A stretch of DNA of 64,000 nt from Agmasoma carcini (nom. nud.) (taxonomy: Eukaryota > Microsporidia > Thelohaniidae). A program made the position numbers and the translations under genes. A model generated the notes under the pieces. The model did not search any database. It saw nothing but the letters and a program-made list of their open reading frames with translations, and was not told the DNA's origin. Position 1 is the stretch's first letter. Every line of letters starts with the position of its first letter. Location: assembly GCA_029232285.1 (NCBI GenBank), contig JAOXFI010000009.1, positions 1 to 64,000 on the forward strand, written 5' to 3'. Positions 1 to 11,235 of this stretch are shown here, in pieces.

Positions 1-1624
1 CTATTCCATTTATAAAATTAAATATGTTAACCCTCCACTTCATGAATAAATCCCATCCAACTTCTGGGGTTCGATTCATCCACATTTTTAATCTCCCACA
101 TACTGAGGATATCATATTCTCCTTTAAAATAGAATTTGATTCATTTATCTCTTCAATAACAGACATAATCGTTAATACGAAATTAAATAAAACACATTTA
201 GGAATCACATTAAGAAATTCTAATTCTGATTTAAGATCATGAAGAAAATTTGATAACTCATATCCAGACTTGAACTTGCTATATACGACATCATTTAACA
301 AATGTACGAACTTAGTTATAAACTTCGACACATTAGGCTCAAAATAAAGACCTTCTGTTATTAAATGAACATAAGGGCCACTCATTAAAGCAGAATTACA
401 ATCTGCATTCAATTCATATATGTCATTTGAAACTGTATATAAGGCTTTACAATCTGAATGCTTATATGAAATATCGCGCTTCTCAAGACTTTTAATAGTC
501 TCAATTATCAAAACTTGTGCTTCCTTTATATTGTCATACAACAAATGATGGGATATTACTTTTAGTTCTCTGATTCCTGCTACAGACTTCAAAGAACCCA
601 AATACATGTATTTATCTCTTAGGATGGAATAGTATTGAAGATTATCAGCAGTAGAACCCTTTGGATTATAGAAAAACCTACCCACCTTTTGACCAAGCCC
701 AGTAAATACAAAATATAGAGGACCATCCAAAATAATGGGGTAAGAAAGCTTATTGTAAAACATTAGCAAATGACTGATTTCCTTTTGTGAAAATTCTGCA
801 AATATTGTTCTCAATACGCTAAGTATAATTTCCTCTGAATCACCATTGTACGAAATATTAAGAGTGGATTTAGTCAGTACCAACAATATAAAGTAATCTA
901 AATGTAATGATGGTACTCTTGTGTAGTCTATCCTAAGAAGAAATTCCATTCTTTTAAAATTATTATGGGGTAATCGATCAATAAACACTTTAGCAGTTCT
1001 TTCTTTTATATCAAAATCATCAGCAAATAACATCGTATAAAACTCATTAAGGATTGCTGGATTTTCAATAGTAAAATTTTTGAAAAGTGCCAGAGACAAA
1101 CTCTTTTTCTCTTTATCAATTTTAGAAGTCAAACAACGATAGACAGCAACATTTTCATCAACCATTTTGTTATCAATTAGATATAATATAAGCTGATAAG
1201 GGCAAAGTGTCCTGAGAAATACGTTGATTCTATCTTTAATATTCTCCATCAGTATGTCATGAGAGTCTTTGTTTTCTGAAATTGTTTTCCAGGTGTTGTA
1301 TGAAGAATAATTTGTGATAAGATTTTTAAAAAGTGATATGCCTTCATGAACACCTTTAAAATTGATAATCTCTTCAAGACTTTCTTCTAGTGATGACAGA
1401 ATTTCTAAACTGTTCTTCTTTTCATTAGTTGGTGAGATCAGATCAAATTTAGTCATAATTTTGTTATTAAGTGTGTTATCATTGTTCTGCAGGATTCCCG
1501 AATATTTGCCCAAAGGTACAACATTTGATATATTCATTTTGCTATTTATGACAGGTGATATACCCGAAATATTACCGAAGTTCCTGATCTTTGAAGTAAA
1601 AGGTGAATTGCTTAACTTTGAGTA
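1..1624 (-). CDS. TRA1: TRA1/TRRAP, C-terminal half (partial, runs off left edge)
   Basis: This reading frame is open from 1624 down to the window edge; its first ATG is at 1537 and lacks the AAATTT/CC start box seen at other genes here, so I read it as the continuation of the Tra1 gene to the right rather than a separate gene. Near the window edge, WMNRTP...WDLFMKWRVNIFNFING resembles the FAT-domain stretch of TRRAP/Tra1 (TWRNRLP...WRQH). Upstream, FADDFDIKERTAKVFIDRLP matches the pre-FAT helical repeats. Tra1 is the giant inactive PI3K-like scaffold that recruits SAGA and NuA4 acetyltransferases to activators in the nucleus. The rest of FAT, the pseudokinase and FATC should lie left of the window. 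The frame relation to the upstream part is offset by one base (see the adjoining entry). Identification is confident; gene integrity is not. Confidence 0.8.
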
Positions 1625-1758
1625 TTAATATGACTTTGTTCCTTTGATACACTCCTCTCATTATTTTTACGTTTCACAATATTAATTCCACATTTTTCTA
1701 ATATTTTAGCAAGTAAATGGGGAATAGAACCAGTTCTGGCCAATCGTTGATACATTAC

Positions 1759-4700
1759 CTAAAGCTCAAAAACAATTTCACTATCTTCCAAAATTGTTTG
1801 ATTGTAATATATTAGAGGAATAACAAGATTTTTAGAAGTATTGATACGCATTTCTGACTTTAACACTATCTTAATTAATGAATTAAAGATACACCCAAAA
1901 TGGTTAATTAAGTTTTCAAAGGATTTCAGGGTATACTTCCTTTCATCAAAATTTAGTCTCAACAACATTTCAAAATATTCTTCCTTCGGCTTAAACATTG
2001 ATAGATAGTGTAGAGAGGCATAGGCAACCACTGGATTACCGATATTTTGTTCACAAATGGATATGATCTTACTGTTCTTTAAATTAAACTCAATGAAGAA
2101 TTCAATAGCAACGACAATATTTTCTTCAAAGGCATCAATGACGACGGAATAATCGGTTTTTCTGTTTTCAGATATAGATTTTCTTCTTCTAATTGTGATA
2201 GGGTCGTCTTTTTTGGCATCATTCTCGCTCTCTAATACAATATTTTCGAGAGAATCATCTTTACTCAAAATTTCAGCAGGCGGAATGTACGAGATGCGAT
2301 CATTATTGATATGTATGAAACAATTATCAGCTGAATCAACTTCATTAGGAACAAACAATTCACTAACTAATGTATTTTTGCGTTCGCCAGATCGACCTGT
2401 TATTTTTTTAGAATTGTATACAATAGAGGGATATTTCTCAATTTTTTTCTTACAACTTAGATCATGATTAAAGTGTAATGCTATCATTTCAGTTGGGTAT
2501 GTTGAAAAATATTCGGACTTGAAATTGTTATAGTTCAGTTTTATATTATCAAGGAACCAAACTTTAAGAGGAAATACCCGTAGAGCACATAAAAGATTGA
2601 CAATATAGTTATTAGTTAGTCTAAAAGATGAATTAAGTCTAAATAAATTCTCAAAATCTTCTAAATTGAACCTGCTCGTGTAAGAATTAATCAAGAAGAT
2701 CAATTTTGAATCATGATAGAAATTTGTGTTAAATTCTTTGTATATCATTATCAAAACCCTCGGTGATTTGAAATAAAATTTTTCTTTTATATACAAAATG
2801 TAGAGAATATTAACTGTGCACTTATAAGCGTGTAATGTACCATGCATCTTCTCAAGCACCTTAATTAAGAATGGTCTGATCAATTTTTTAACTGAATCAT
2901 AAATATAGAAAACAAAGAAAAATACCAACTCCATATTGATATTATCAATCAGAAATGCCATGGTTTGATTATTGTAGTCAAGATTCTTCTTTAGGATATG
3001 GAAAACAGATGGGAGATCAAAAGAAGATACTGAATAGGATTGAATGAACAAAAATTCCAAGCCTTCCACCTTTATATTAGAACTGTTGATTATAAGGTCT
3101 ATCATATGGTCAAAATTGGTAGAGTCTTTAGGCATAAGATTGTAGATACTCGTAAAGCTTTCACCATAATACAAGCGCTTGTAAATATTTAGATTTTCAG
3201 GTGCAAACCTATCAACGTTAGTATTGATTTTTTGAATTGTCTTGAATCTCTCAGAGGGTGTTTTGAAACCATCAACTGCGGCAAGAGAAGGTATCTGTGA
3301 TTTAACCTTCTTTATTAACTCATCATATAATTGTCTGTCTTTGAAATAGTTAATCATGGACATCAAAGAATAGTCACGCTTAGAAGACTGTGCATCAAGC
3401 TTGCTCATATATGAAAGTAGAAATAATTGAATATTATCAAGTTTAGCAATGAACTTATAATCAAATCTAAACACAAACTCATGACAAATGTTGGCAACAG
3501 AGTAATTGACATGATTTATCTTATTGGCGTAAACAACGAGCAAATACAACGTATTGATGTAAGTATTACTGGTTTTAGCTTTAAAAATAGATTCAAACTC
3601 AACGGTCACATCCTTAAAATATCTACCTGATCGCGACTTTTCAAAGATTAGGTTAACCACGCGACTACACAAATCTAGGATTTTAGGCGAAAAATGAGAT
3701 GGTGCTATTTTGTCTCTTTTAAGATACTCTTCAAGTAAAAATCTGATAGCAAGAAACACCATCTTTACATCCCTTAATTCAGTCCTTCTCAAGCAGTAAA
3801 GAATACCGCAAAGCGATCGTAAAGCCTTCAGATCATCTTTTGAATAAACTAAGTTTGTAAATCTAACCAACATATCAAAGAATACATTTGAATTGGAAAT
3901 CTCTTCAAATATTTTTATAGTCCTCACCCCAGAATATATGTACGAATCAATCAGGAAATCTGGTAAAAACTCGGGAGCTAGCTGTTTGTTTATGAAAGGC
4001 ACAAGAAAATCAAATTCTTCTCCGTCAATAACTAAGGATATCATTATCTCTGACAATGTTAGACAGGATGCATAATTTTGGTCTAAGATGTATATATTAT
4101 CATAATTGCATTGCTGTGTAAGCTTAAAGCCCTTTACATAACTCTTAAGTTCTTGTCTTGCCTTTTCTTTATTAAAATTTTGTCTTATCTCAAAGTGCTG
4201 AAATTTCCTACACCAACGATGCTTATAAGGAGAATGTTTCACATCAATATAATCGTATATAAATTTGACACCAATCAAACTTGAAGCAATGTGTCTCATA
4301 ATACTATCCCGTGGAATCCTCAAATCAGACAAATTTCCAAAATTTAAGGTATTATCAACAGCTTCTTCTAATTTTAACTTCTTTGAAACTTTTAGATTAA
4401 CATCTGAAATGTTATTTTCAGCTACACAATTCATTTGATGATCATCTATATAAATTTCATTCCCGTAACATTCATCATTTTGAAAGTGGTAATTAAATCC
4501 AAAATTATCAGAATGTATATCTCTTGCATTCTCAGATGTCATAACTTTATCAGACATTATTTTTCTTTTAGAAGAAGGAAGTTTTGAGATTATCTTGATT
4601 GCTCTAGACTTAATCGCTTCATCATCAGATTTTATTAGTTCTAAAACTCTATCAAGAACAGCTTTTTCGGTATCCCTATCAAATTCAATAATATAATCAA

Positions 4701-6879
4701 GATATGGCAAAGCACACTCAATAATTGTTTTGTTCAAATTCAATGCGTACAACAGAGGGAAGCTCATAAGACTATACTTTGAAAGCAGTAAATTCAATGA
4801 TATTGGTATGTTAAAAATTATTTCTATGTACATAGGATCATATGTTATACAAAACAGGTAATAAAGCTCACTAACTATTTTGATAAACTTCTGATAGATA
4901 TAGTATTGGGCTGTATATGGTATTCTGTTGGAGATATACTGACTATACATGGAGAATAGAAGAAGTATCTTCAATTTCAGATGCATATCACATCCTTCAT
5001 AGTAATGAAATATGGTTTTTGGGTCTTTACCAATGTTATCCACGTCCAAATTAAGCACAGGTAGCTGAAGAATAAAATCTAGAATACCTTGAAACCTACT
5101 AGTAAAATCTTCACTAAGATATTTCTTTTCAATATCGAAAAAGGAGTACGCAAATGGAAAAATATTCTTATAAAATTCATAATTCTTAAACCTTGAGGCC
5201 TTAAAATCAGAATATATAATATCACTCGAACGTGAGACAAAGATAAGTTTCAGGCTAATTGTTTCCATGAAAATCTTATAATGAGATGAATATTCATAAA
5301 ACCTTGTGATCATATCATCAACACACAGCGATATCACCTTTTCCAGGATAAATAATGGTAATTCCAAGTATTTCGAGAAAAGTCTTTCAATATGAATCGT
5401 ATATGAAAACTTAATAGGAAAAAGCAAAAGTCTTGATAGAACCAAAATATCAGAGTATTCAACAAATTTTACATCAGCAGACTGACTAGAAGCTGAAATA
5501 GAACCAATAATAAACTCCACGTATACTTGAAAGGATTCAAGCAGCTCATCAACACTAGCAGACTCTTTTATATCATAAATCTCATCAAAAAAAGGTTCTT
5601 CATATTCTTCGAGGGTACTAGGAATTGGGCGCCTAGATCCTGATATAGAGCCAACGCCATTTGTATCTGTCTGGTTCTTTATTTGATCAGATGATTGATG
5701 GATAAGGTTACTATTTTTAGACATTTGTTCAAACTTAAATATAGCTGACTGAATATTAAAATAAACCAGTGAAGCATTTGATATGTGCTTTTTGAAGAAA
5801 AATTTCATATTAGTATGAATAGGAGGGCCCAAGCTATTAAGATAATAGAGATTAGTGGATAAAGATGTGACACAATGATATAAGACATCAATATTGTGAT
5901 TTGTATATTCCATAATTCTTTTCTCATATTCAATGAAACAAGTATAAGATAAGTAGTTATAATACTTGGAAACGATCAAAGACAGAAAATTAAGAATGAG
6001 AATCTTTAAAGAATTATTCACTACAAAATTAAAGTTGCTCTTGTAGAAAAAACGTTCAAAATTTTTACAAACATCCCTACGAGAGTTAAATACATCAATC
6101 AGGATCTTTAAAACATCTCTTTTCAGATAATAACAGTCCTGTGGACAAAGTTGTGATATTGATAAACATAGATCTGGTATGAATTTGTGGATTGTATGTT
6201 CAGGCAGCACAAGAAGAAATTTCAATAGAGATATTGCGAATCTATCATATTCACAAATGACCTTCTTCTCAAGTCTTATATGTTCAAGTATACCAGAATG
6301 GCCAAAATAGTTATAAAACCTAGACTCTATAGTTTTAAGTATCTCGTCATAATAACTCACATCAAGTCTGTGCTTATCATGAAATGATTTTAGATATGTC
6401 AAGCCATCAGCTGCAACAAAGAACCCCAGAACTGATCTTGAAAGATCTTCTGAGGAAGAGTTAGGGAGTTCCTTATAAAAGAATATATTGATTCTCATTA
6501 AGTGTGCCTTATAGTCAACTGGGATATTGCTTAGTAACAGACCGTAAGAGACTTTTAAAGAGAGTATTTTGTTAAAAATATTATCTTTTTCATATAATTC
6601 ATGTACCAGGTTAAAGATTCTTGGGTTCTGATACTCCTCATAGTTGCATTTGGTAAGTACTCGTATTAAAAATAACCTGTATTCGTTTCCAATCCCGCTA
6701 TCTACAACATTTTCTGGTGGATATTGATCAAAAGCAATTTCACATAACCCAATAAAATTGTCCAGGAAGTCGCTTGGTTCTTCTATGACAGTCAAAAACT
6801 CCTCAGTGGCAGCGAATTTTTGGAGTTTCTTAATTTTTTCCTCGACTGAACATTGACTTTGGAAAATTTTTGTGTACAT
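1759..6879 (-). CDS. TRA1: TRA1/TRRAP, N-terminal 1706 residues, ending at an in-frame TAG
   Basis: A 1706-residue all-helical protein, HEAT-repeat-like throughout, begins at an ATG preceded by AAAAAATTTTAACCAT. Residues around 230-290 (IPDLCLSISQLCPQDCYYLKR followed by a helix pair) resemble the TRRAP segment with CP-D-----RKELL, and the next helices fit the LRPLAYSTLADL region. No enzyme motif is visible, as expected for this part of Tra1, which forms the solenoid ring of SAGA/NuA4. It stops at a TAG (1761-1759), but the same frame stays open for another 48 codons (ATG at 1755 to TAA at 1612-1614), and then the FAT-bearing frame takes over. One extra base in the AAA run at 1617-1619 would join those two; the TAG itself is not removed by one such change. 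Yeast Tra1 is about 3700 residues, so a single long gene is expected. An acidic, Ser-rich linker near residue 420 is poorly conserved. Confidence 0.75.
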   Translation of the reverse strand: MYTKIFQSQCSVEEKIKKLQKFAATEEFLTVIEEPSDFLDNFIGLCEIAFDQYPPENVVDSGIGNEYRLFLIRVLTKCNYEEYQNPRIFNLVHELYEKDNIFNKILSLKVSYGLLLSNIPVDYKAHLMRINIFFYKELPNSSSEDLSRSVLGFFVAADGLTYLKSFHDKHRLDVSYYDEILKTIESRFYNYFGHSGILEHIRLEKKVICEYDRFAISLLKFLLVLPEHTIHKFIPDLCLSISQLCPQDCYYLKRDVLKILIDVFNSRRDVCKNFERFFYKSNFNFVVNNSLKILILNFLSLIVSKYYNYLSYTCFIEYEKRIMEYTNHNIDVLYHCVTSLSTNLYYLNSLGPPIHTNMKFFFKKHISNASLVYFNIQSAIFKFEQMSKNSNLIHQSSDQIKNQTDTNGVGSISGSRRPIPSTLEEYEEPFFDEIYDIKESASVDELLESFQVYVEFIIGSISASSQSADVKFVEYSDILVLSRLLLFPIKFSYTIHIERLFSKYLELPLFILEKVISLCVDDMITRFYEYSSHYKIFMETISLKLIFVSRSSDIIYSDFKASRFKNYEFYKNIFPFAYSFFDIEKKYLSEDFTSRFQGILDFILQLPVLNLDVDNIGKDPKTIFHYYEGCDMHLKLKILLLFSMYSQYISNRIPYTAQYYIYQKFIKIVSELYYLFCITYDPMYIEIIFNIPISLNLLLSKYSLMSFPLLYALNLNKTIIECALPYLDYIIEFDRDTEKAVLDRVLELIKSDDEAIKSRAIKIISKLPSSKRKIMSDKVMTSENARDIHSDNFGFNYHFQNDECYGNEIYIDDHQMNCVAENNISDVNLKVSKKLKLEEAVDNTLNFGNLSDLRIPRDSIMRHIASSLIGVKFIYDYIDVKHSPYKHRWCRKFQHFEIRQNFNKEKARQELKSYVKGFKLTQQCNYDNIYILDQNYASCLTLSEIMISLVIDGEEFDFLVPFINKQLAPEFLPDFLIDSYIYSGVRTIKIFEEISNSNVFFDMLVRFTNLVYSKDDLKALRSLCGILYCLRRTELRDVKMVFLAIRFLLEEYLKRDKIAPSHFSPKILDLCSRVVNLIFEKSRSGRYFKDVTVEFESIFKAKTSNTYINTLYLLVVYANKINHVNYSVANICHEFVFRFDYKFIAKLDNIQLFLLSYMSKLDAQSSKRDYSLMSMINYFKDRQLYDELIKKVKSQIPSLAAVDGFKTPSERFKTIQKINTNVDRFAPENLNIYKRLYYGESFTSIYNLMPKDSTNFDHMIDLIINSSNIKVEGLEFLFIQSYSVSSFDLPSVFHILKKNLDYNNQTMAFLIDNINMELVFFFVFYIYDSVKKLIRPFLIKVLEKMHGTLHAYKCTVNILYILYIKEKFYFKSPRVLIMIYKEFNTNFYHDSKLIFLINSYTSRFNLEDFENLFRLNSSFRLTNNYIVNLLCALRVFPLKVWFLDNIKLNYNNFKSEYFSTYPTEMIALHFNHDLSCKKKIEKYPSIVYNSKKITGRSGERKNTLVSELFVPNEVDSADNCFIHINNDRISYIPPAEILSKDDSLENIVLESENDAKKDDPITIRRRKSISENRKTDYSVVIDAFEENIVVAIEFFIEFNLKNSKIISICEQNIGNPVVAYASLHYLSMFKPKEEYFEMLLRLNFDERKYTLKSFENLINHFGCIFNSLIKIVLKSEMRINTSKNLVIPLIYYNQTILEDSEIVFEL

Positions 6880-7585
6880 ATGGTTAAAATTTTTTGAAAA
6901 TAAAAAAGGCTATATTTATTAATTTAAGAGTAAATAAGTGTCAAATACTCTAATAGAAGATGTTTGTAGTATATCCTATCAACTTAATAACATTGTTATT
7001 GAGAAATTTATAAAATATTTTAGTAAATATCCAATTTCAGAGATAATATCTGCAAATGGTCTGTTAAATAGCTGTTTATATTAATTATAAGCTATATATA
7101 CAACTGTTTAGTTAAAATTTTATGATATATGTTTGTAAACTACTTATTTAATAAAATATTATTGATTTACTGTAAAGAAAACATAATTGGTCAATATCAC
7201 AATATAATAATACCAGAAATGATTATATCCTAAATAACGAGATCGATATGTATGTTTAAATAAAATTATGTTATTATACATACAAATAATTCGCCTCAAA
7301 ATTATATTTTATGAAAATATCTTACAAAAAAATTACACACAATTATTCAATAATCAACAAGTTTCATTTTTAGAAACTGAAAATGTAAAATATAATCATT
7401 TTCGGATTAAAGTTGTACCATAGTTGATGTTTTTAATATTCGTTTAATACGTTTGCATATACACTGCTTTGCAAAAAAAGAAAATATTGAATTGTATAAG
7501 GCGTGATAAAAGAATGTATAAAATAAATACACGTCTTTATATACATATATATACTTTTTTATATATTTATATATGACTTTAAAAT
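6880..7585. other. AT-rich spacer upstream of TRA1, with an orphan Tc1-like terminus
   Basis: No gene is visible. At about 7455-7476 the string ACACTGCTTTGCAAAAAAA repeats the outer terminus of the Tc1 element that starts at 8875, but no partner end or transposase follows it, so it looks like a solo terminus or a fragment of a deleted copy. Confidence 0.5.
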
Positions 7586-8526
7586 ATCATATTTTGATCA
7601 TCTGTGGAATTTTCCCCTTGGGAGAAATTTTTATAGATGAAACAACCTTAAACATATATATGAGAATTTTCTATTTTAAAGATATAATAGAGCTTTTATT
7701 AGACGATAATGATGCTTTACTTGTATTTTAATTGATATAAGAGTCTTCATTCGAAATTTTGATTGCCTTTCATTACAAATCCTTGTGTTCTTGTAAAATA
7801 TACAAAATCAATTGATCAAAAACCATTTTTTGAAAACTTTTCAACTTCATTAAAGAATGTGTTATTGGTATTAAACTTTTGGTTTATTGATTTAACAATA
7901 CAAAAATTTATAAAAATGAAAATGTGTTTTTTATTTAAATCAGAATCCGTTAGTTTGGGTAGAAACAATATAATTTGCCAAATTGATAAAAGATAGTTAA
8001 ATCATAAACCTAAATACAACGTGGGTAGGGTCGCAAATGAAAAACTGTGGGTTTTTGGTTTCGCGGATACTTTTTTCAAACGATAAGGGTGCTTATAAAA
8101 CGAGTATATGATAGAAAAGCAAATATATTGCTCCCAATAGTACAAGAAGTGTGTCAAAATAGGACAATAATATTTTTAGATCAATGGCGGTCATGCAATC
8201 AATTAAGCTAAAAAAACAAGCTTTGGACATAGTACTGTTAATCACAGTTATAATTTCATTGATTCAATTAGTGCAACACATACCCATAATATAGAATCTT
8301 ATTGGGCTAAGGTCAAACTAAAACTTAAAGAGAGGAAAGGTTTATATGATAATAAAATAGATGGTTTTCTATCTGAAGCCATGTTTAAAGACAGTGTTAT
8401 GTTAAATGATTATGAAAAGGTGATTTTATTAATACAACATTTATTTATTTTTACAAATTGTAAAAATTGTTTTAACACAAGTTTTTTAAACAAGGGGAAA
8501 TTTTTACAGATGATACATCATATTTT
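7586..8526 (+). mobile_element. Decayed Merlin-type (IS1016/ISXO2-like) DNA transposon
   Basis: Several frames on the plus strand together read like a Merlin transposase. GRNNIICQID (near 7950-7980) corresponds to the family's VQIDES block with the first catalytic Asp. KYNVGRVANEKLWVFGF (8013-8065) matches the conserved R-x-WVFG block. NHSYNFID...THTHNIESYWAKVK (8240-8320) matches VNHS...HTNxIExxWxxLK with the final Glu. Stops and shifts interrupt the frame, so it is inactive. The two edges carry inverted copies of a sequence containing CATCTGT...TTTTCCCCTTG (7590-7620) and its reverse complement (8491-8526), which look like terminal inverted repeats. Merlin elements are known in microsporidia. 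Exact ends and target duplication are uncertain. Confidence 0.75.
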
Positions 8527-8872
8527 TGGTGTTTATATTTTTAAAAAATGTGATTTATGTGCAAAACTATCACTCCAAAAAAATAAAAAATTTAACCTGG
8601 TTTTTTTTGCTTTTATATAATTTTTTTATTATGTTCTCCATTAGCTAAATAAGAGAATTAATACATATTTTAAAAGGTATGGGATTGATTTATTTTCTCA
8701 AAGAAACAGTTTAGGCTGATGAGGTCTCTTGTAAAAGATGTAGAAGAATTTTAAATATGAATAAATATATCAGAAGTAGAGAAAATATTGATTAGAGGTT
8801 TGCTAATCGAACTTGCAACATTTTAATAAATATATAAGTATAAGAAGAGGTGATTTTTTGATGGGTCTGATA
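8527..8872. other. Spacer between two transposons
   Basis: AT-rich sequence with no coding signal that I can recognise; it separates the Merlin relic from the Tc1/mariner element. Confidence 0.4.
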
Positions 8873-8874
8873 TA

Positions 8875-10264
8875 CACTGCTTTGCAAAAAAAAGTAGCAC
8901 CCCAAAAAATGAAAATCTTGTTCTAGATAAAACTAGATAGAAAAAATATATAATAAAAGAAATTCTTAAAATGCATATATATTCTTTTGTTTTTTCAATA
9001 TTTCAATATGAATTCTGAATATAATATTTAGTGTAAACATGTTTGCAAAATAAAGTAGCACCTTGAAATTTAATAATTAATTGTCTCTCCGGAGCTATAT
9101 AAATATCCAAAGTTCTTTTTAAAAGCTCAAAACATAATGCTTCACCATTTCATGATCCAAATTGTTCCATATTTGAAAGATTTTATCCCTTAATCTATCT
9201 TTCTTCAATAACCCAAAACCTTTAAATTTCGCTTTATACATGCCCAAATATGCTCGATAGAGTTTGGATCACTTGATTTTAGTAGTTATTTTATTAAATT
9301 TAAATTTTTAGAATTAATCATTGTTTAAACTGACTTTGTTCTGTGACAAGATGCGTTGTCTTGCTGCAAAATAAAATCTGAAATACCATCATAAATACAG
9401 ATTCTTTGAGATTTTGAGTAAGAAGTTGTTTATATGCAGCAACGTAAATAGTTTGATCAATGAACAACAAGTTTACATACTCATTTTGATGATATGCAGC
9501 CCCACACCATTACTGATTTTCCACCATGCCTTACTGATGATAAAATATAGTTTGGATTTAGCCTTTCCTCTTTTTCTTCGTTACAAAAAACAAGAACTAT
9601 CTAGCTGATAAAGATTTAATCTGTATTAATCAGAAAAAATAAGTGATTCAATCTCATCTTTTGAAAATTCTAAAAATTCATTATATAATTTTTCCGTATA
9701 ATAGTGTTTTTCTTACTTAAAAATGGCTTAATAACGGGAATAAATATGTTGATACCCTGTTTATTTACAGTTTTTGATATTGTTGATGTAGATACATTGA
9801 TAATTTATTGCTTTAACAGGTGATTTTTCATTTCTGACAAAGAATTGAGCTTCATATATCGTACAGTTTCCGTTTTTCGATTTATTGATTTGTTGTTTTT
9901 ATTTATTGTTGATGTTTTGCACTGTTCTGCGCGGAATATTGTGTTTTAAAAAGATAGAATTTTGAGTTAAACCATTTATTAAATCACTAATAACATTAAT
10001 TTTTTGCTCTTTCGAAAGATGTTTTAACATGGTTTTTTCGCTAAATAAAATTTCATAATAAAAACAGAGAAAAACTTTAGGGTGTATCTTTTTTTGCAAA
10101 AATGTTCAAACTAAATATTATATTTAGAATTCATATTAAAATATTGAAAAATACAAGAATATATATACATTTAAAAACTTTATTTTATTATATATTTTAC
10201 TATCTAGTTTTATCTAGCACAAGATTTTCATTTTTTGGGGCTGCTACTTTTTTTCAAAGCAGTG
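8875..10264 (-). mobile_element. Tc1/mariner element with long IR/DR-type termini
   Basis: Both ends are present. The left end starts TA-CACTGCTTTGCAAAAAAA and the right end finishes TTTTTTTCAAAGCAGTG-TA, giving a 1390-bp element flanked by the TA duplication typical of the superfamily. The inverted termini match for roughly 180-190 bp (8875 to about 9065 and about 10085 to 10264). Each terminus also has a second, inner TTTGCAAAA-AAAGTAGCACC-like copy, the IR/DR arrangement known from some Tc1 elements. The element carries one minus-strand transposase, described separately. The two ends differ at scattered positions, so the insertion is not recent. Confidence 0.88.
9118..10030 (-). pseudogene. 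Broken Tc1-family transposase
   Basis: Starting from the ATG at 10030, the N-terminal helix-turn-helix reads LSKEQKINVISDLINGLTQN and RRTVQNI. The catalytic core is scattered over more than one frame: SLIFSD near 9630 (first Asp), HGGKSVMVWGCIS near 9500-9530, ILQQDNASCH near 9350 (second Asp), and SSDPNSIEHIWACIKRNLK near 9240-9290 (final Glu). These are the standard DD34E-type blocks of Tc1 transposases, and only HGG-SVMVWG and QQDNA need be seen to identify the family. Stops and frame changes between them make it a pseudogene. It lies wholly inside the element bounded by 8875 and 10264. Confidence 0.85.
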
Positions 10265-10289
10265 TATTTTGGCACTGCCTAAAGTAAAA

Positions 10290-10900
10290 CCGAGTTTTTT
10301 AAAAGATTACATTCTTTACAATACTTTTTAATTCAGCAAAACAAGATTTAAAACCATCATCAATGATAGGATGCATATGAATTTTGCTGTATAGCATACG
10401 GTACTTATCTATTGCCTCAAAACAGAAATATCGTTGCTGGATTCCCAAATATCATACCTTTGGATGTCCTTCCTATAAAGGCAGATACTTCCACACATAT
10501 GTCTCACTAAGATTTATTATATTTTCACAAATTGAAAGCTGTTTTAAGAATAATGTAATTCATTAAGGCAATATCAATAATGCATGTAGAAACACGAAAG
10601 TTATGATTTTCAATAAATTTATTTAATTGTTAATGTACAACACTGTAAATCTAGCCACGTATTGTTTTTCTAGCTTCTAAAATTTGTTAAGAACGCCTAT
10701 CACCAGCCCTGTTTTTTGATTGAACAGATCCAGTATCAAGATAATGTCTTGCAATTCTTGATACTGTTTGGTGCTAGATTTCTAAGGCATTTGTGATTCC
10801 TATTATCGACCATCCAGCATCTGTCTTGGTGTTATACTATCCCTATCTTCCTGTGATATTTTCCTTTTACCAGCCATTGGGCTAAACAAAAGGAAAAATA
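10290..10900 (-). pseudogene. Second Tc1-like transposase relic
   Basis: On the minus strand MAGKRKISQEDRD starts at about 10881. After a frame change come WSIIGITNALEI and QTVSRIARHYLDTGSVQSK with GDRR, which fit the paired helix-turn-helix and GRPR hook at the N terminus of Tc1 transposases. The rest, toward 10290, is too decayed to read with confidence. The relic directly abuts the better preserved Tc1 element, but its DNA-binding domain is a different type, so it is a separate insertion. Confidence 0.6.
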
Positions 10901-11235
10901 AAACCATATTTTTGAATAATTTATTGTAATATTATATGCTCATATTGATTATATTACGCTTATATAGATTGAAAAACCCTTTAACAAAAAATTCAATTAT
11001 AAGGTTGATTTTAACAACGATGATTAATAAAATATAGTTTATAATTTATTTCAACCTTTTTTATTCATTTATCACTTTATATAAAGTCATAATTTGATAT
11101 TTTTATATCTGTAACCTTTTCCCCAACATTGTATTTAAATTATAAAGATGATATTATCAATTGAGATAAAACAATTTCATATTTATTAAGCCTGTACATA
11201 AGAACATAATGCAATCAGAGTTTTTATGAATAATT

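Noticed and set aside
1362..1628. Plus-strand 88-residue frame
   Set aside because: Antisense to the Tra1 FAT-side frame, which has clear homology.
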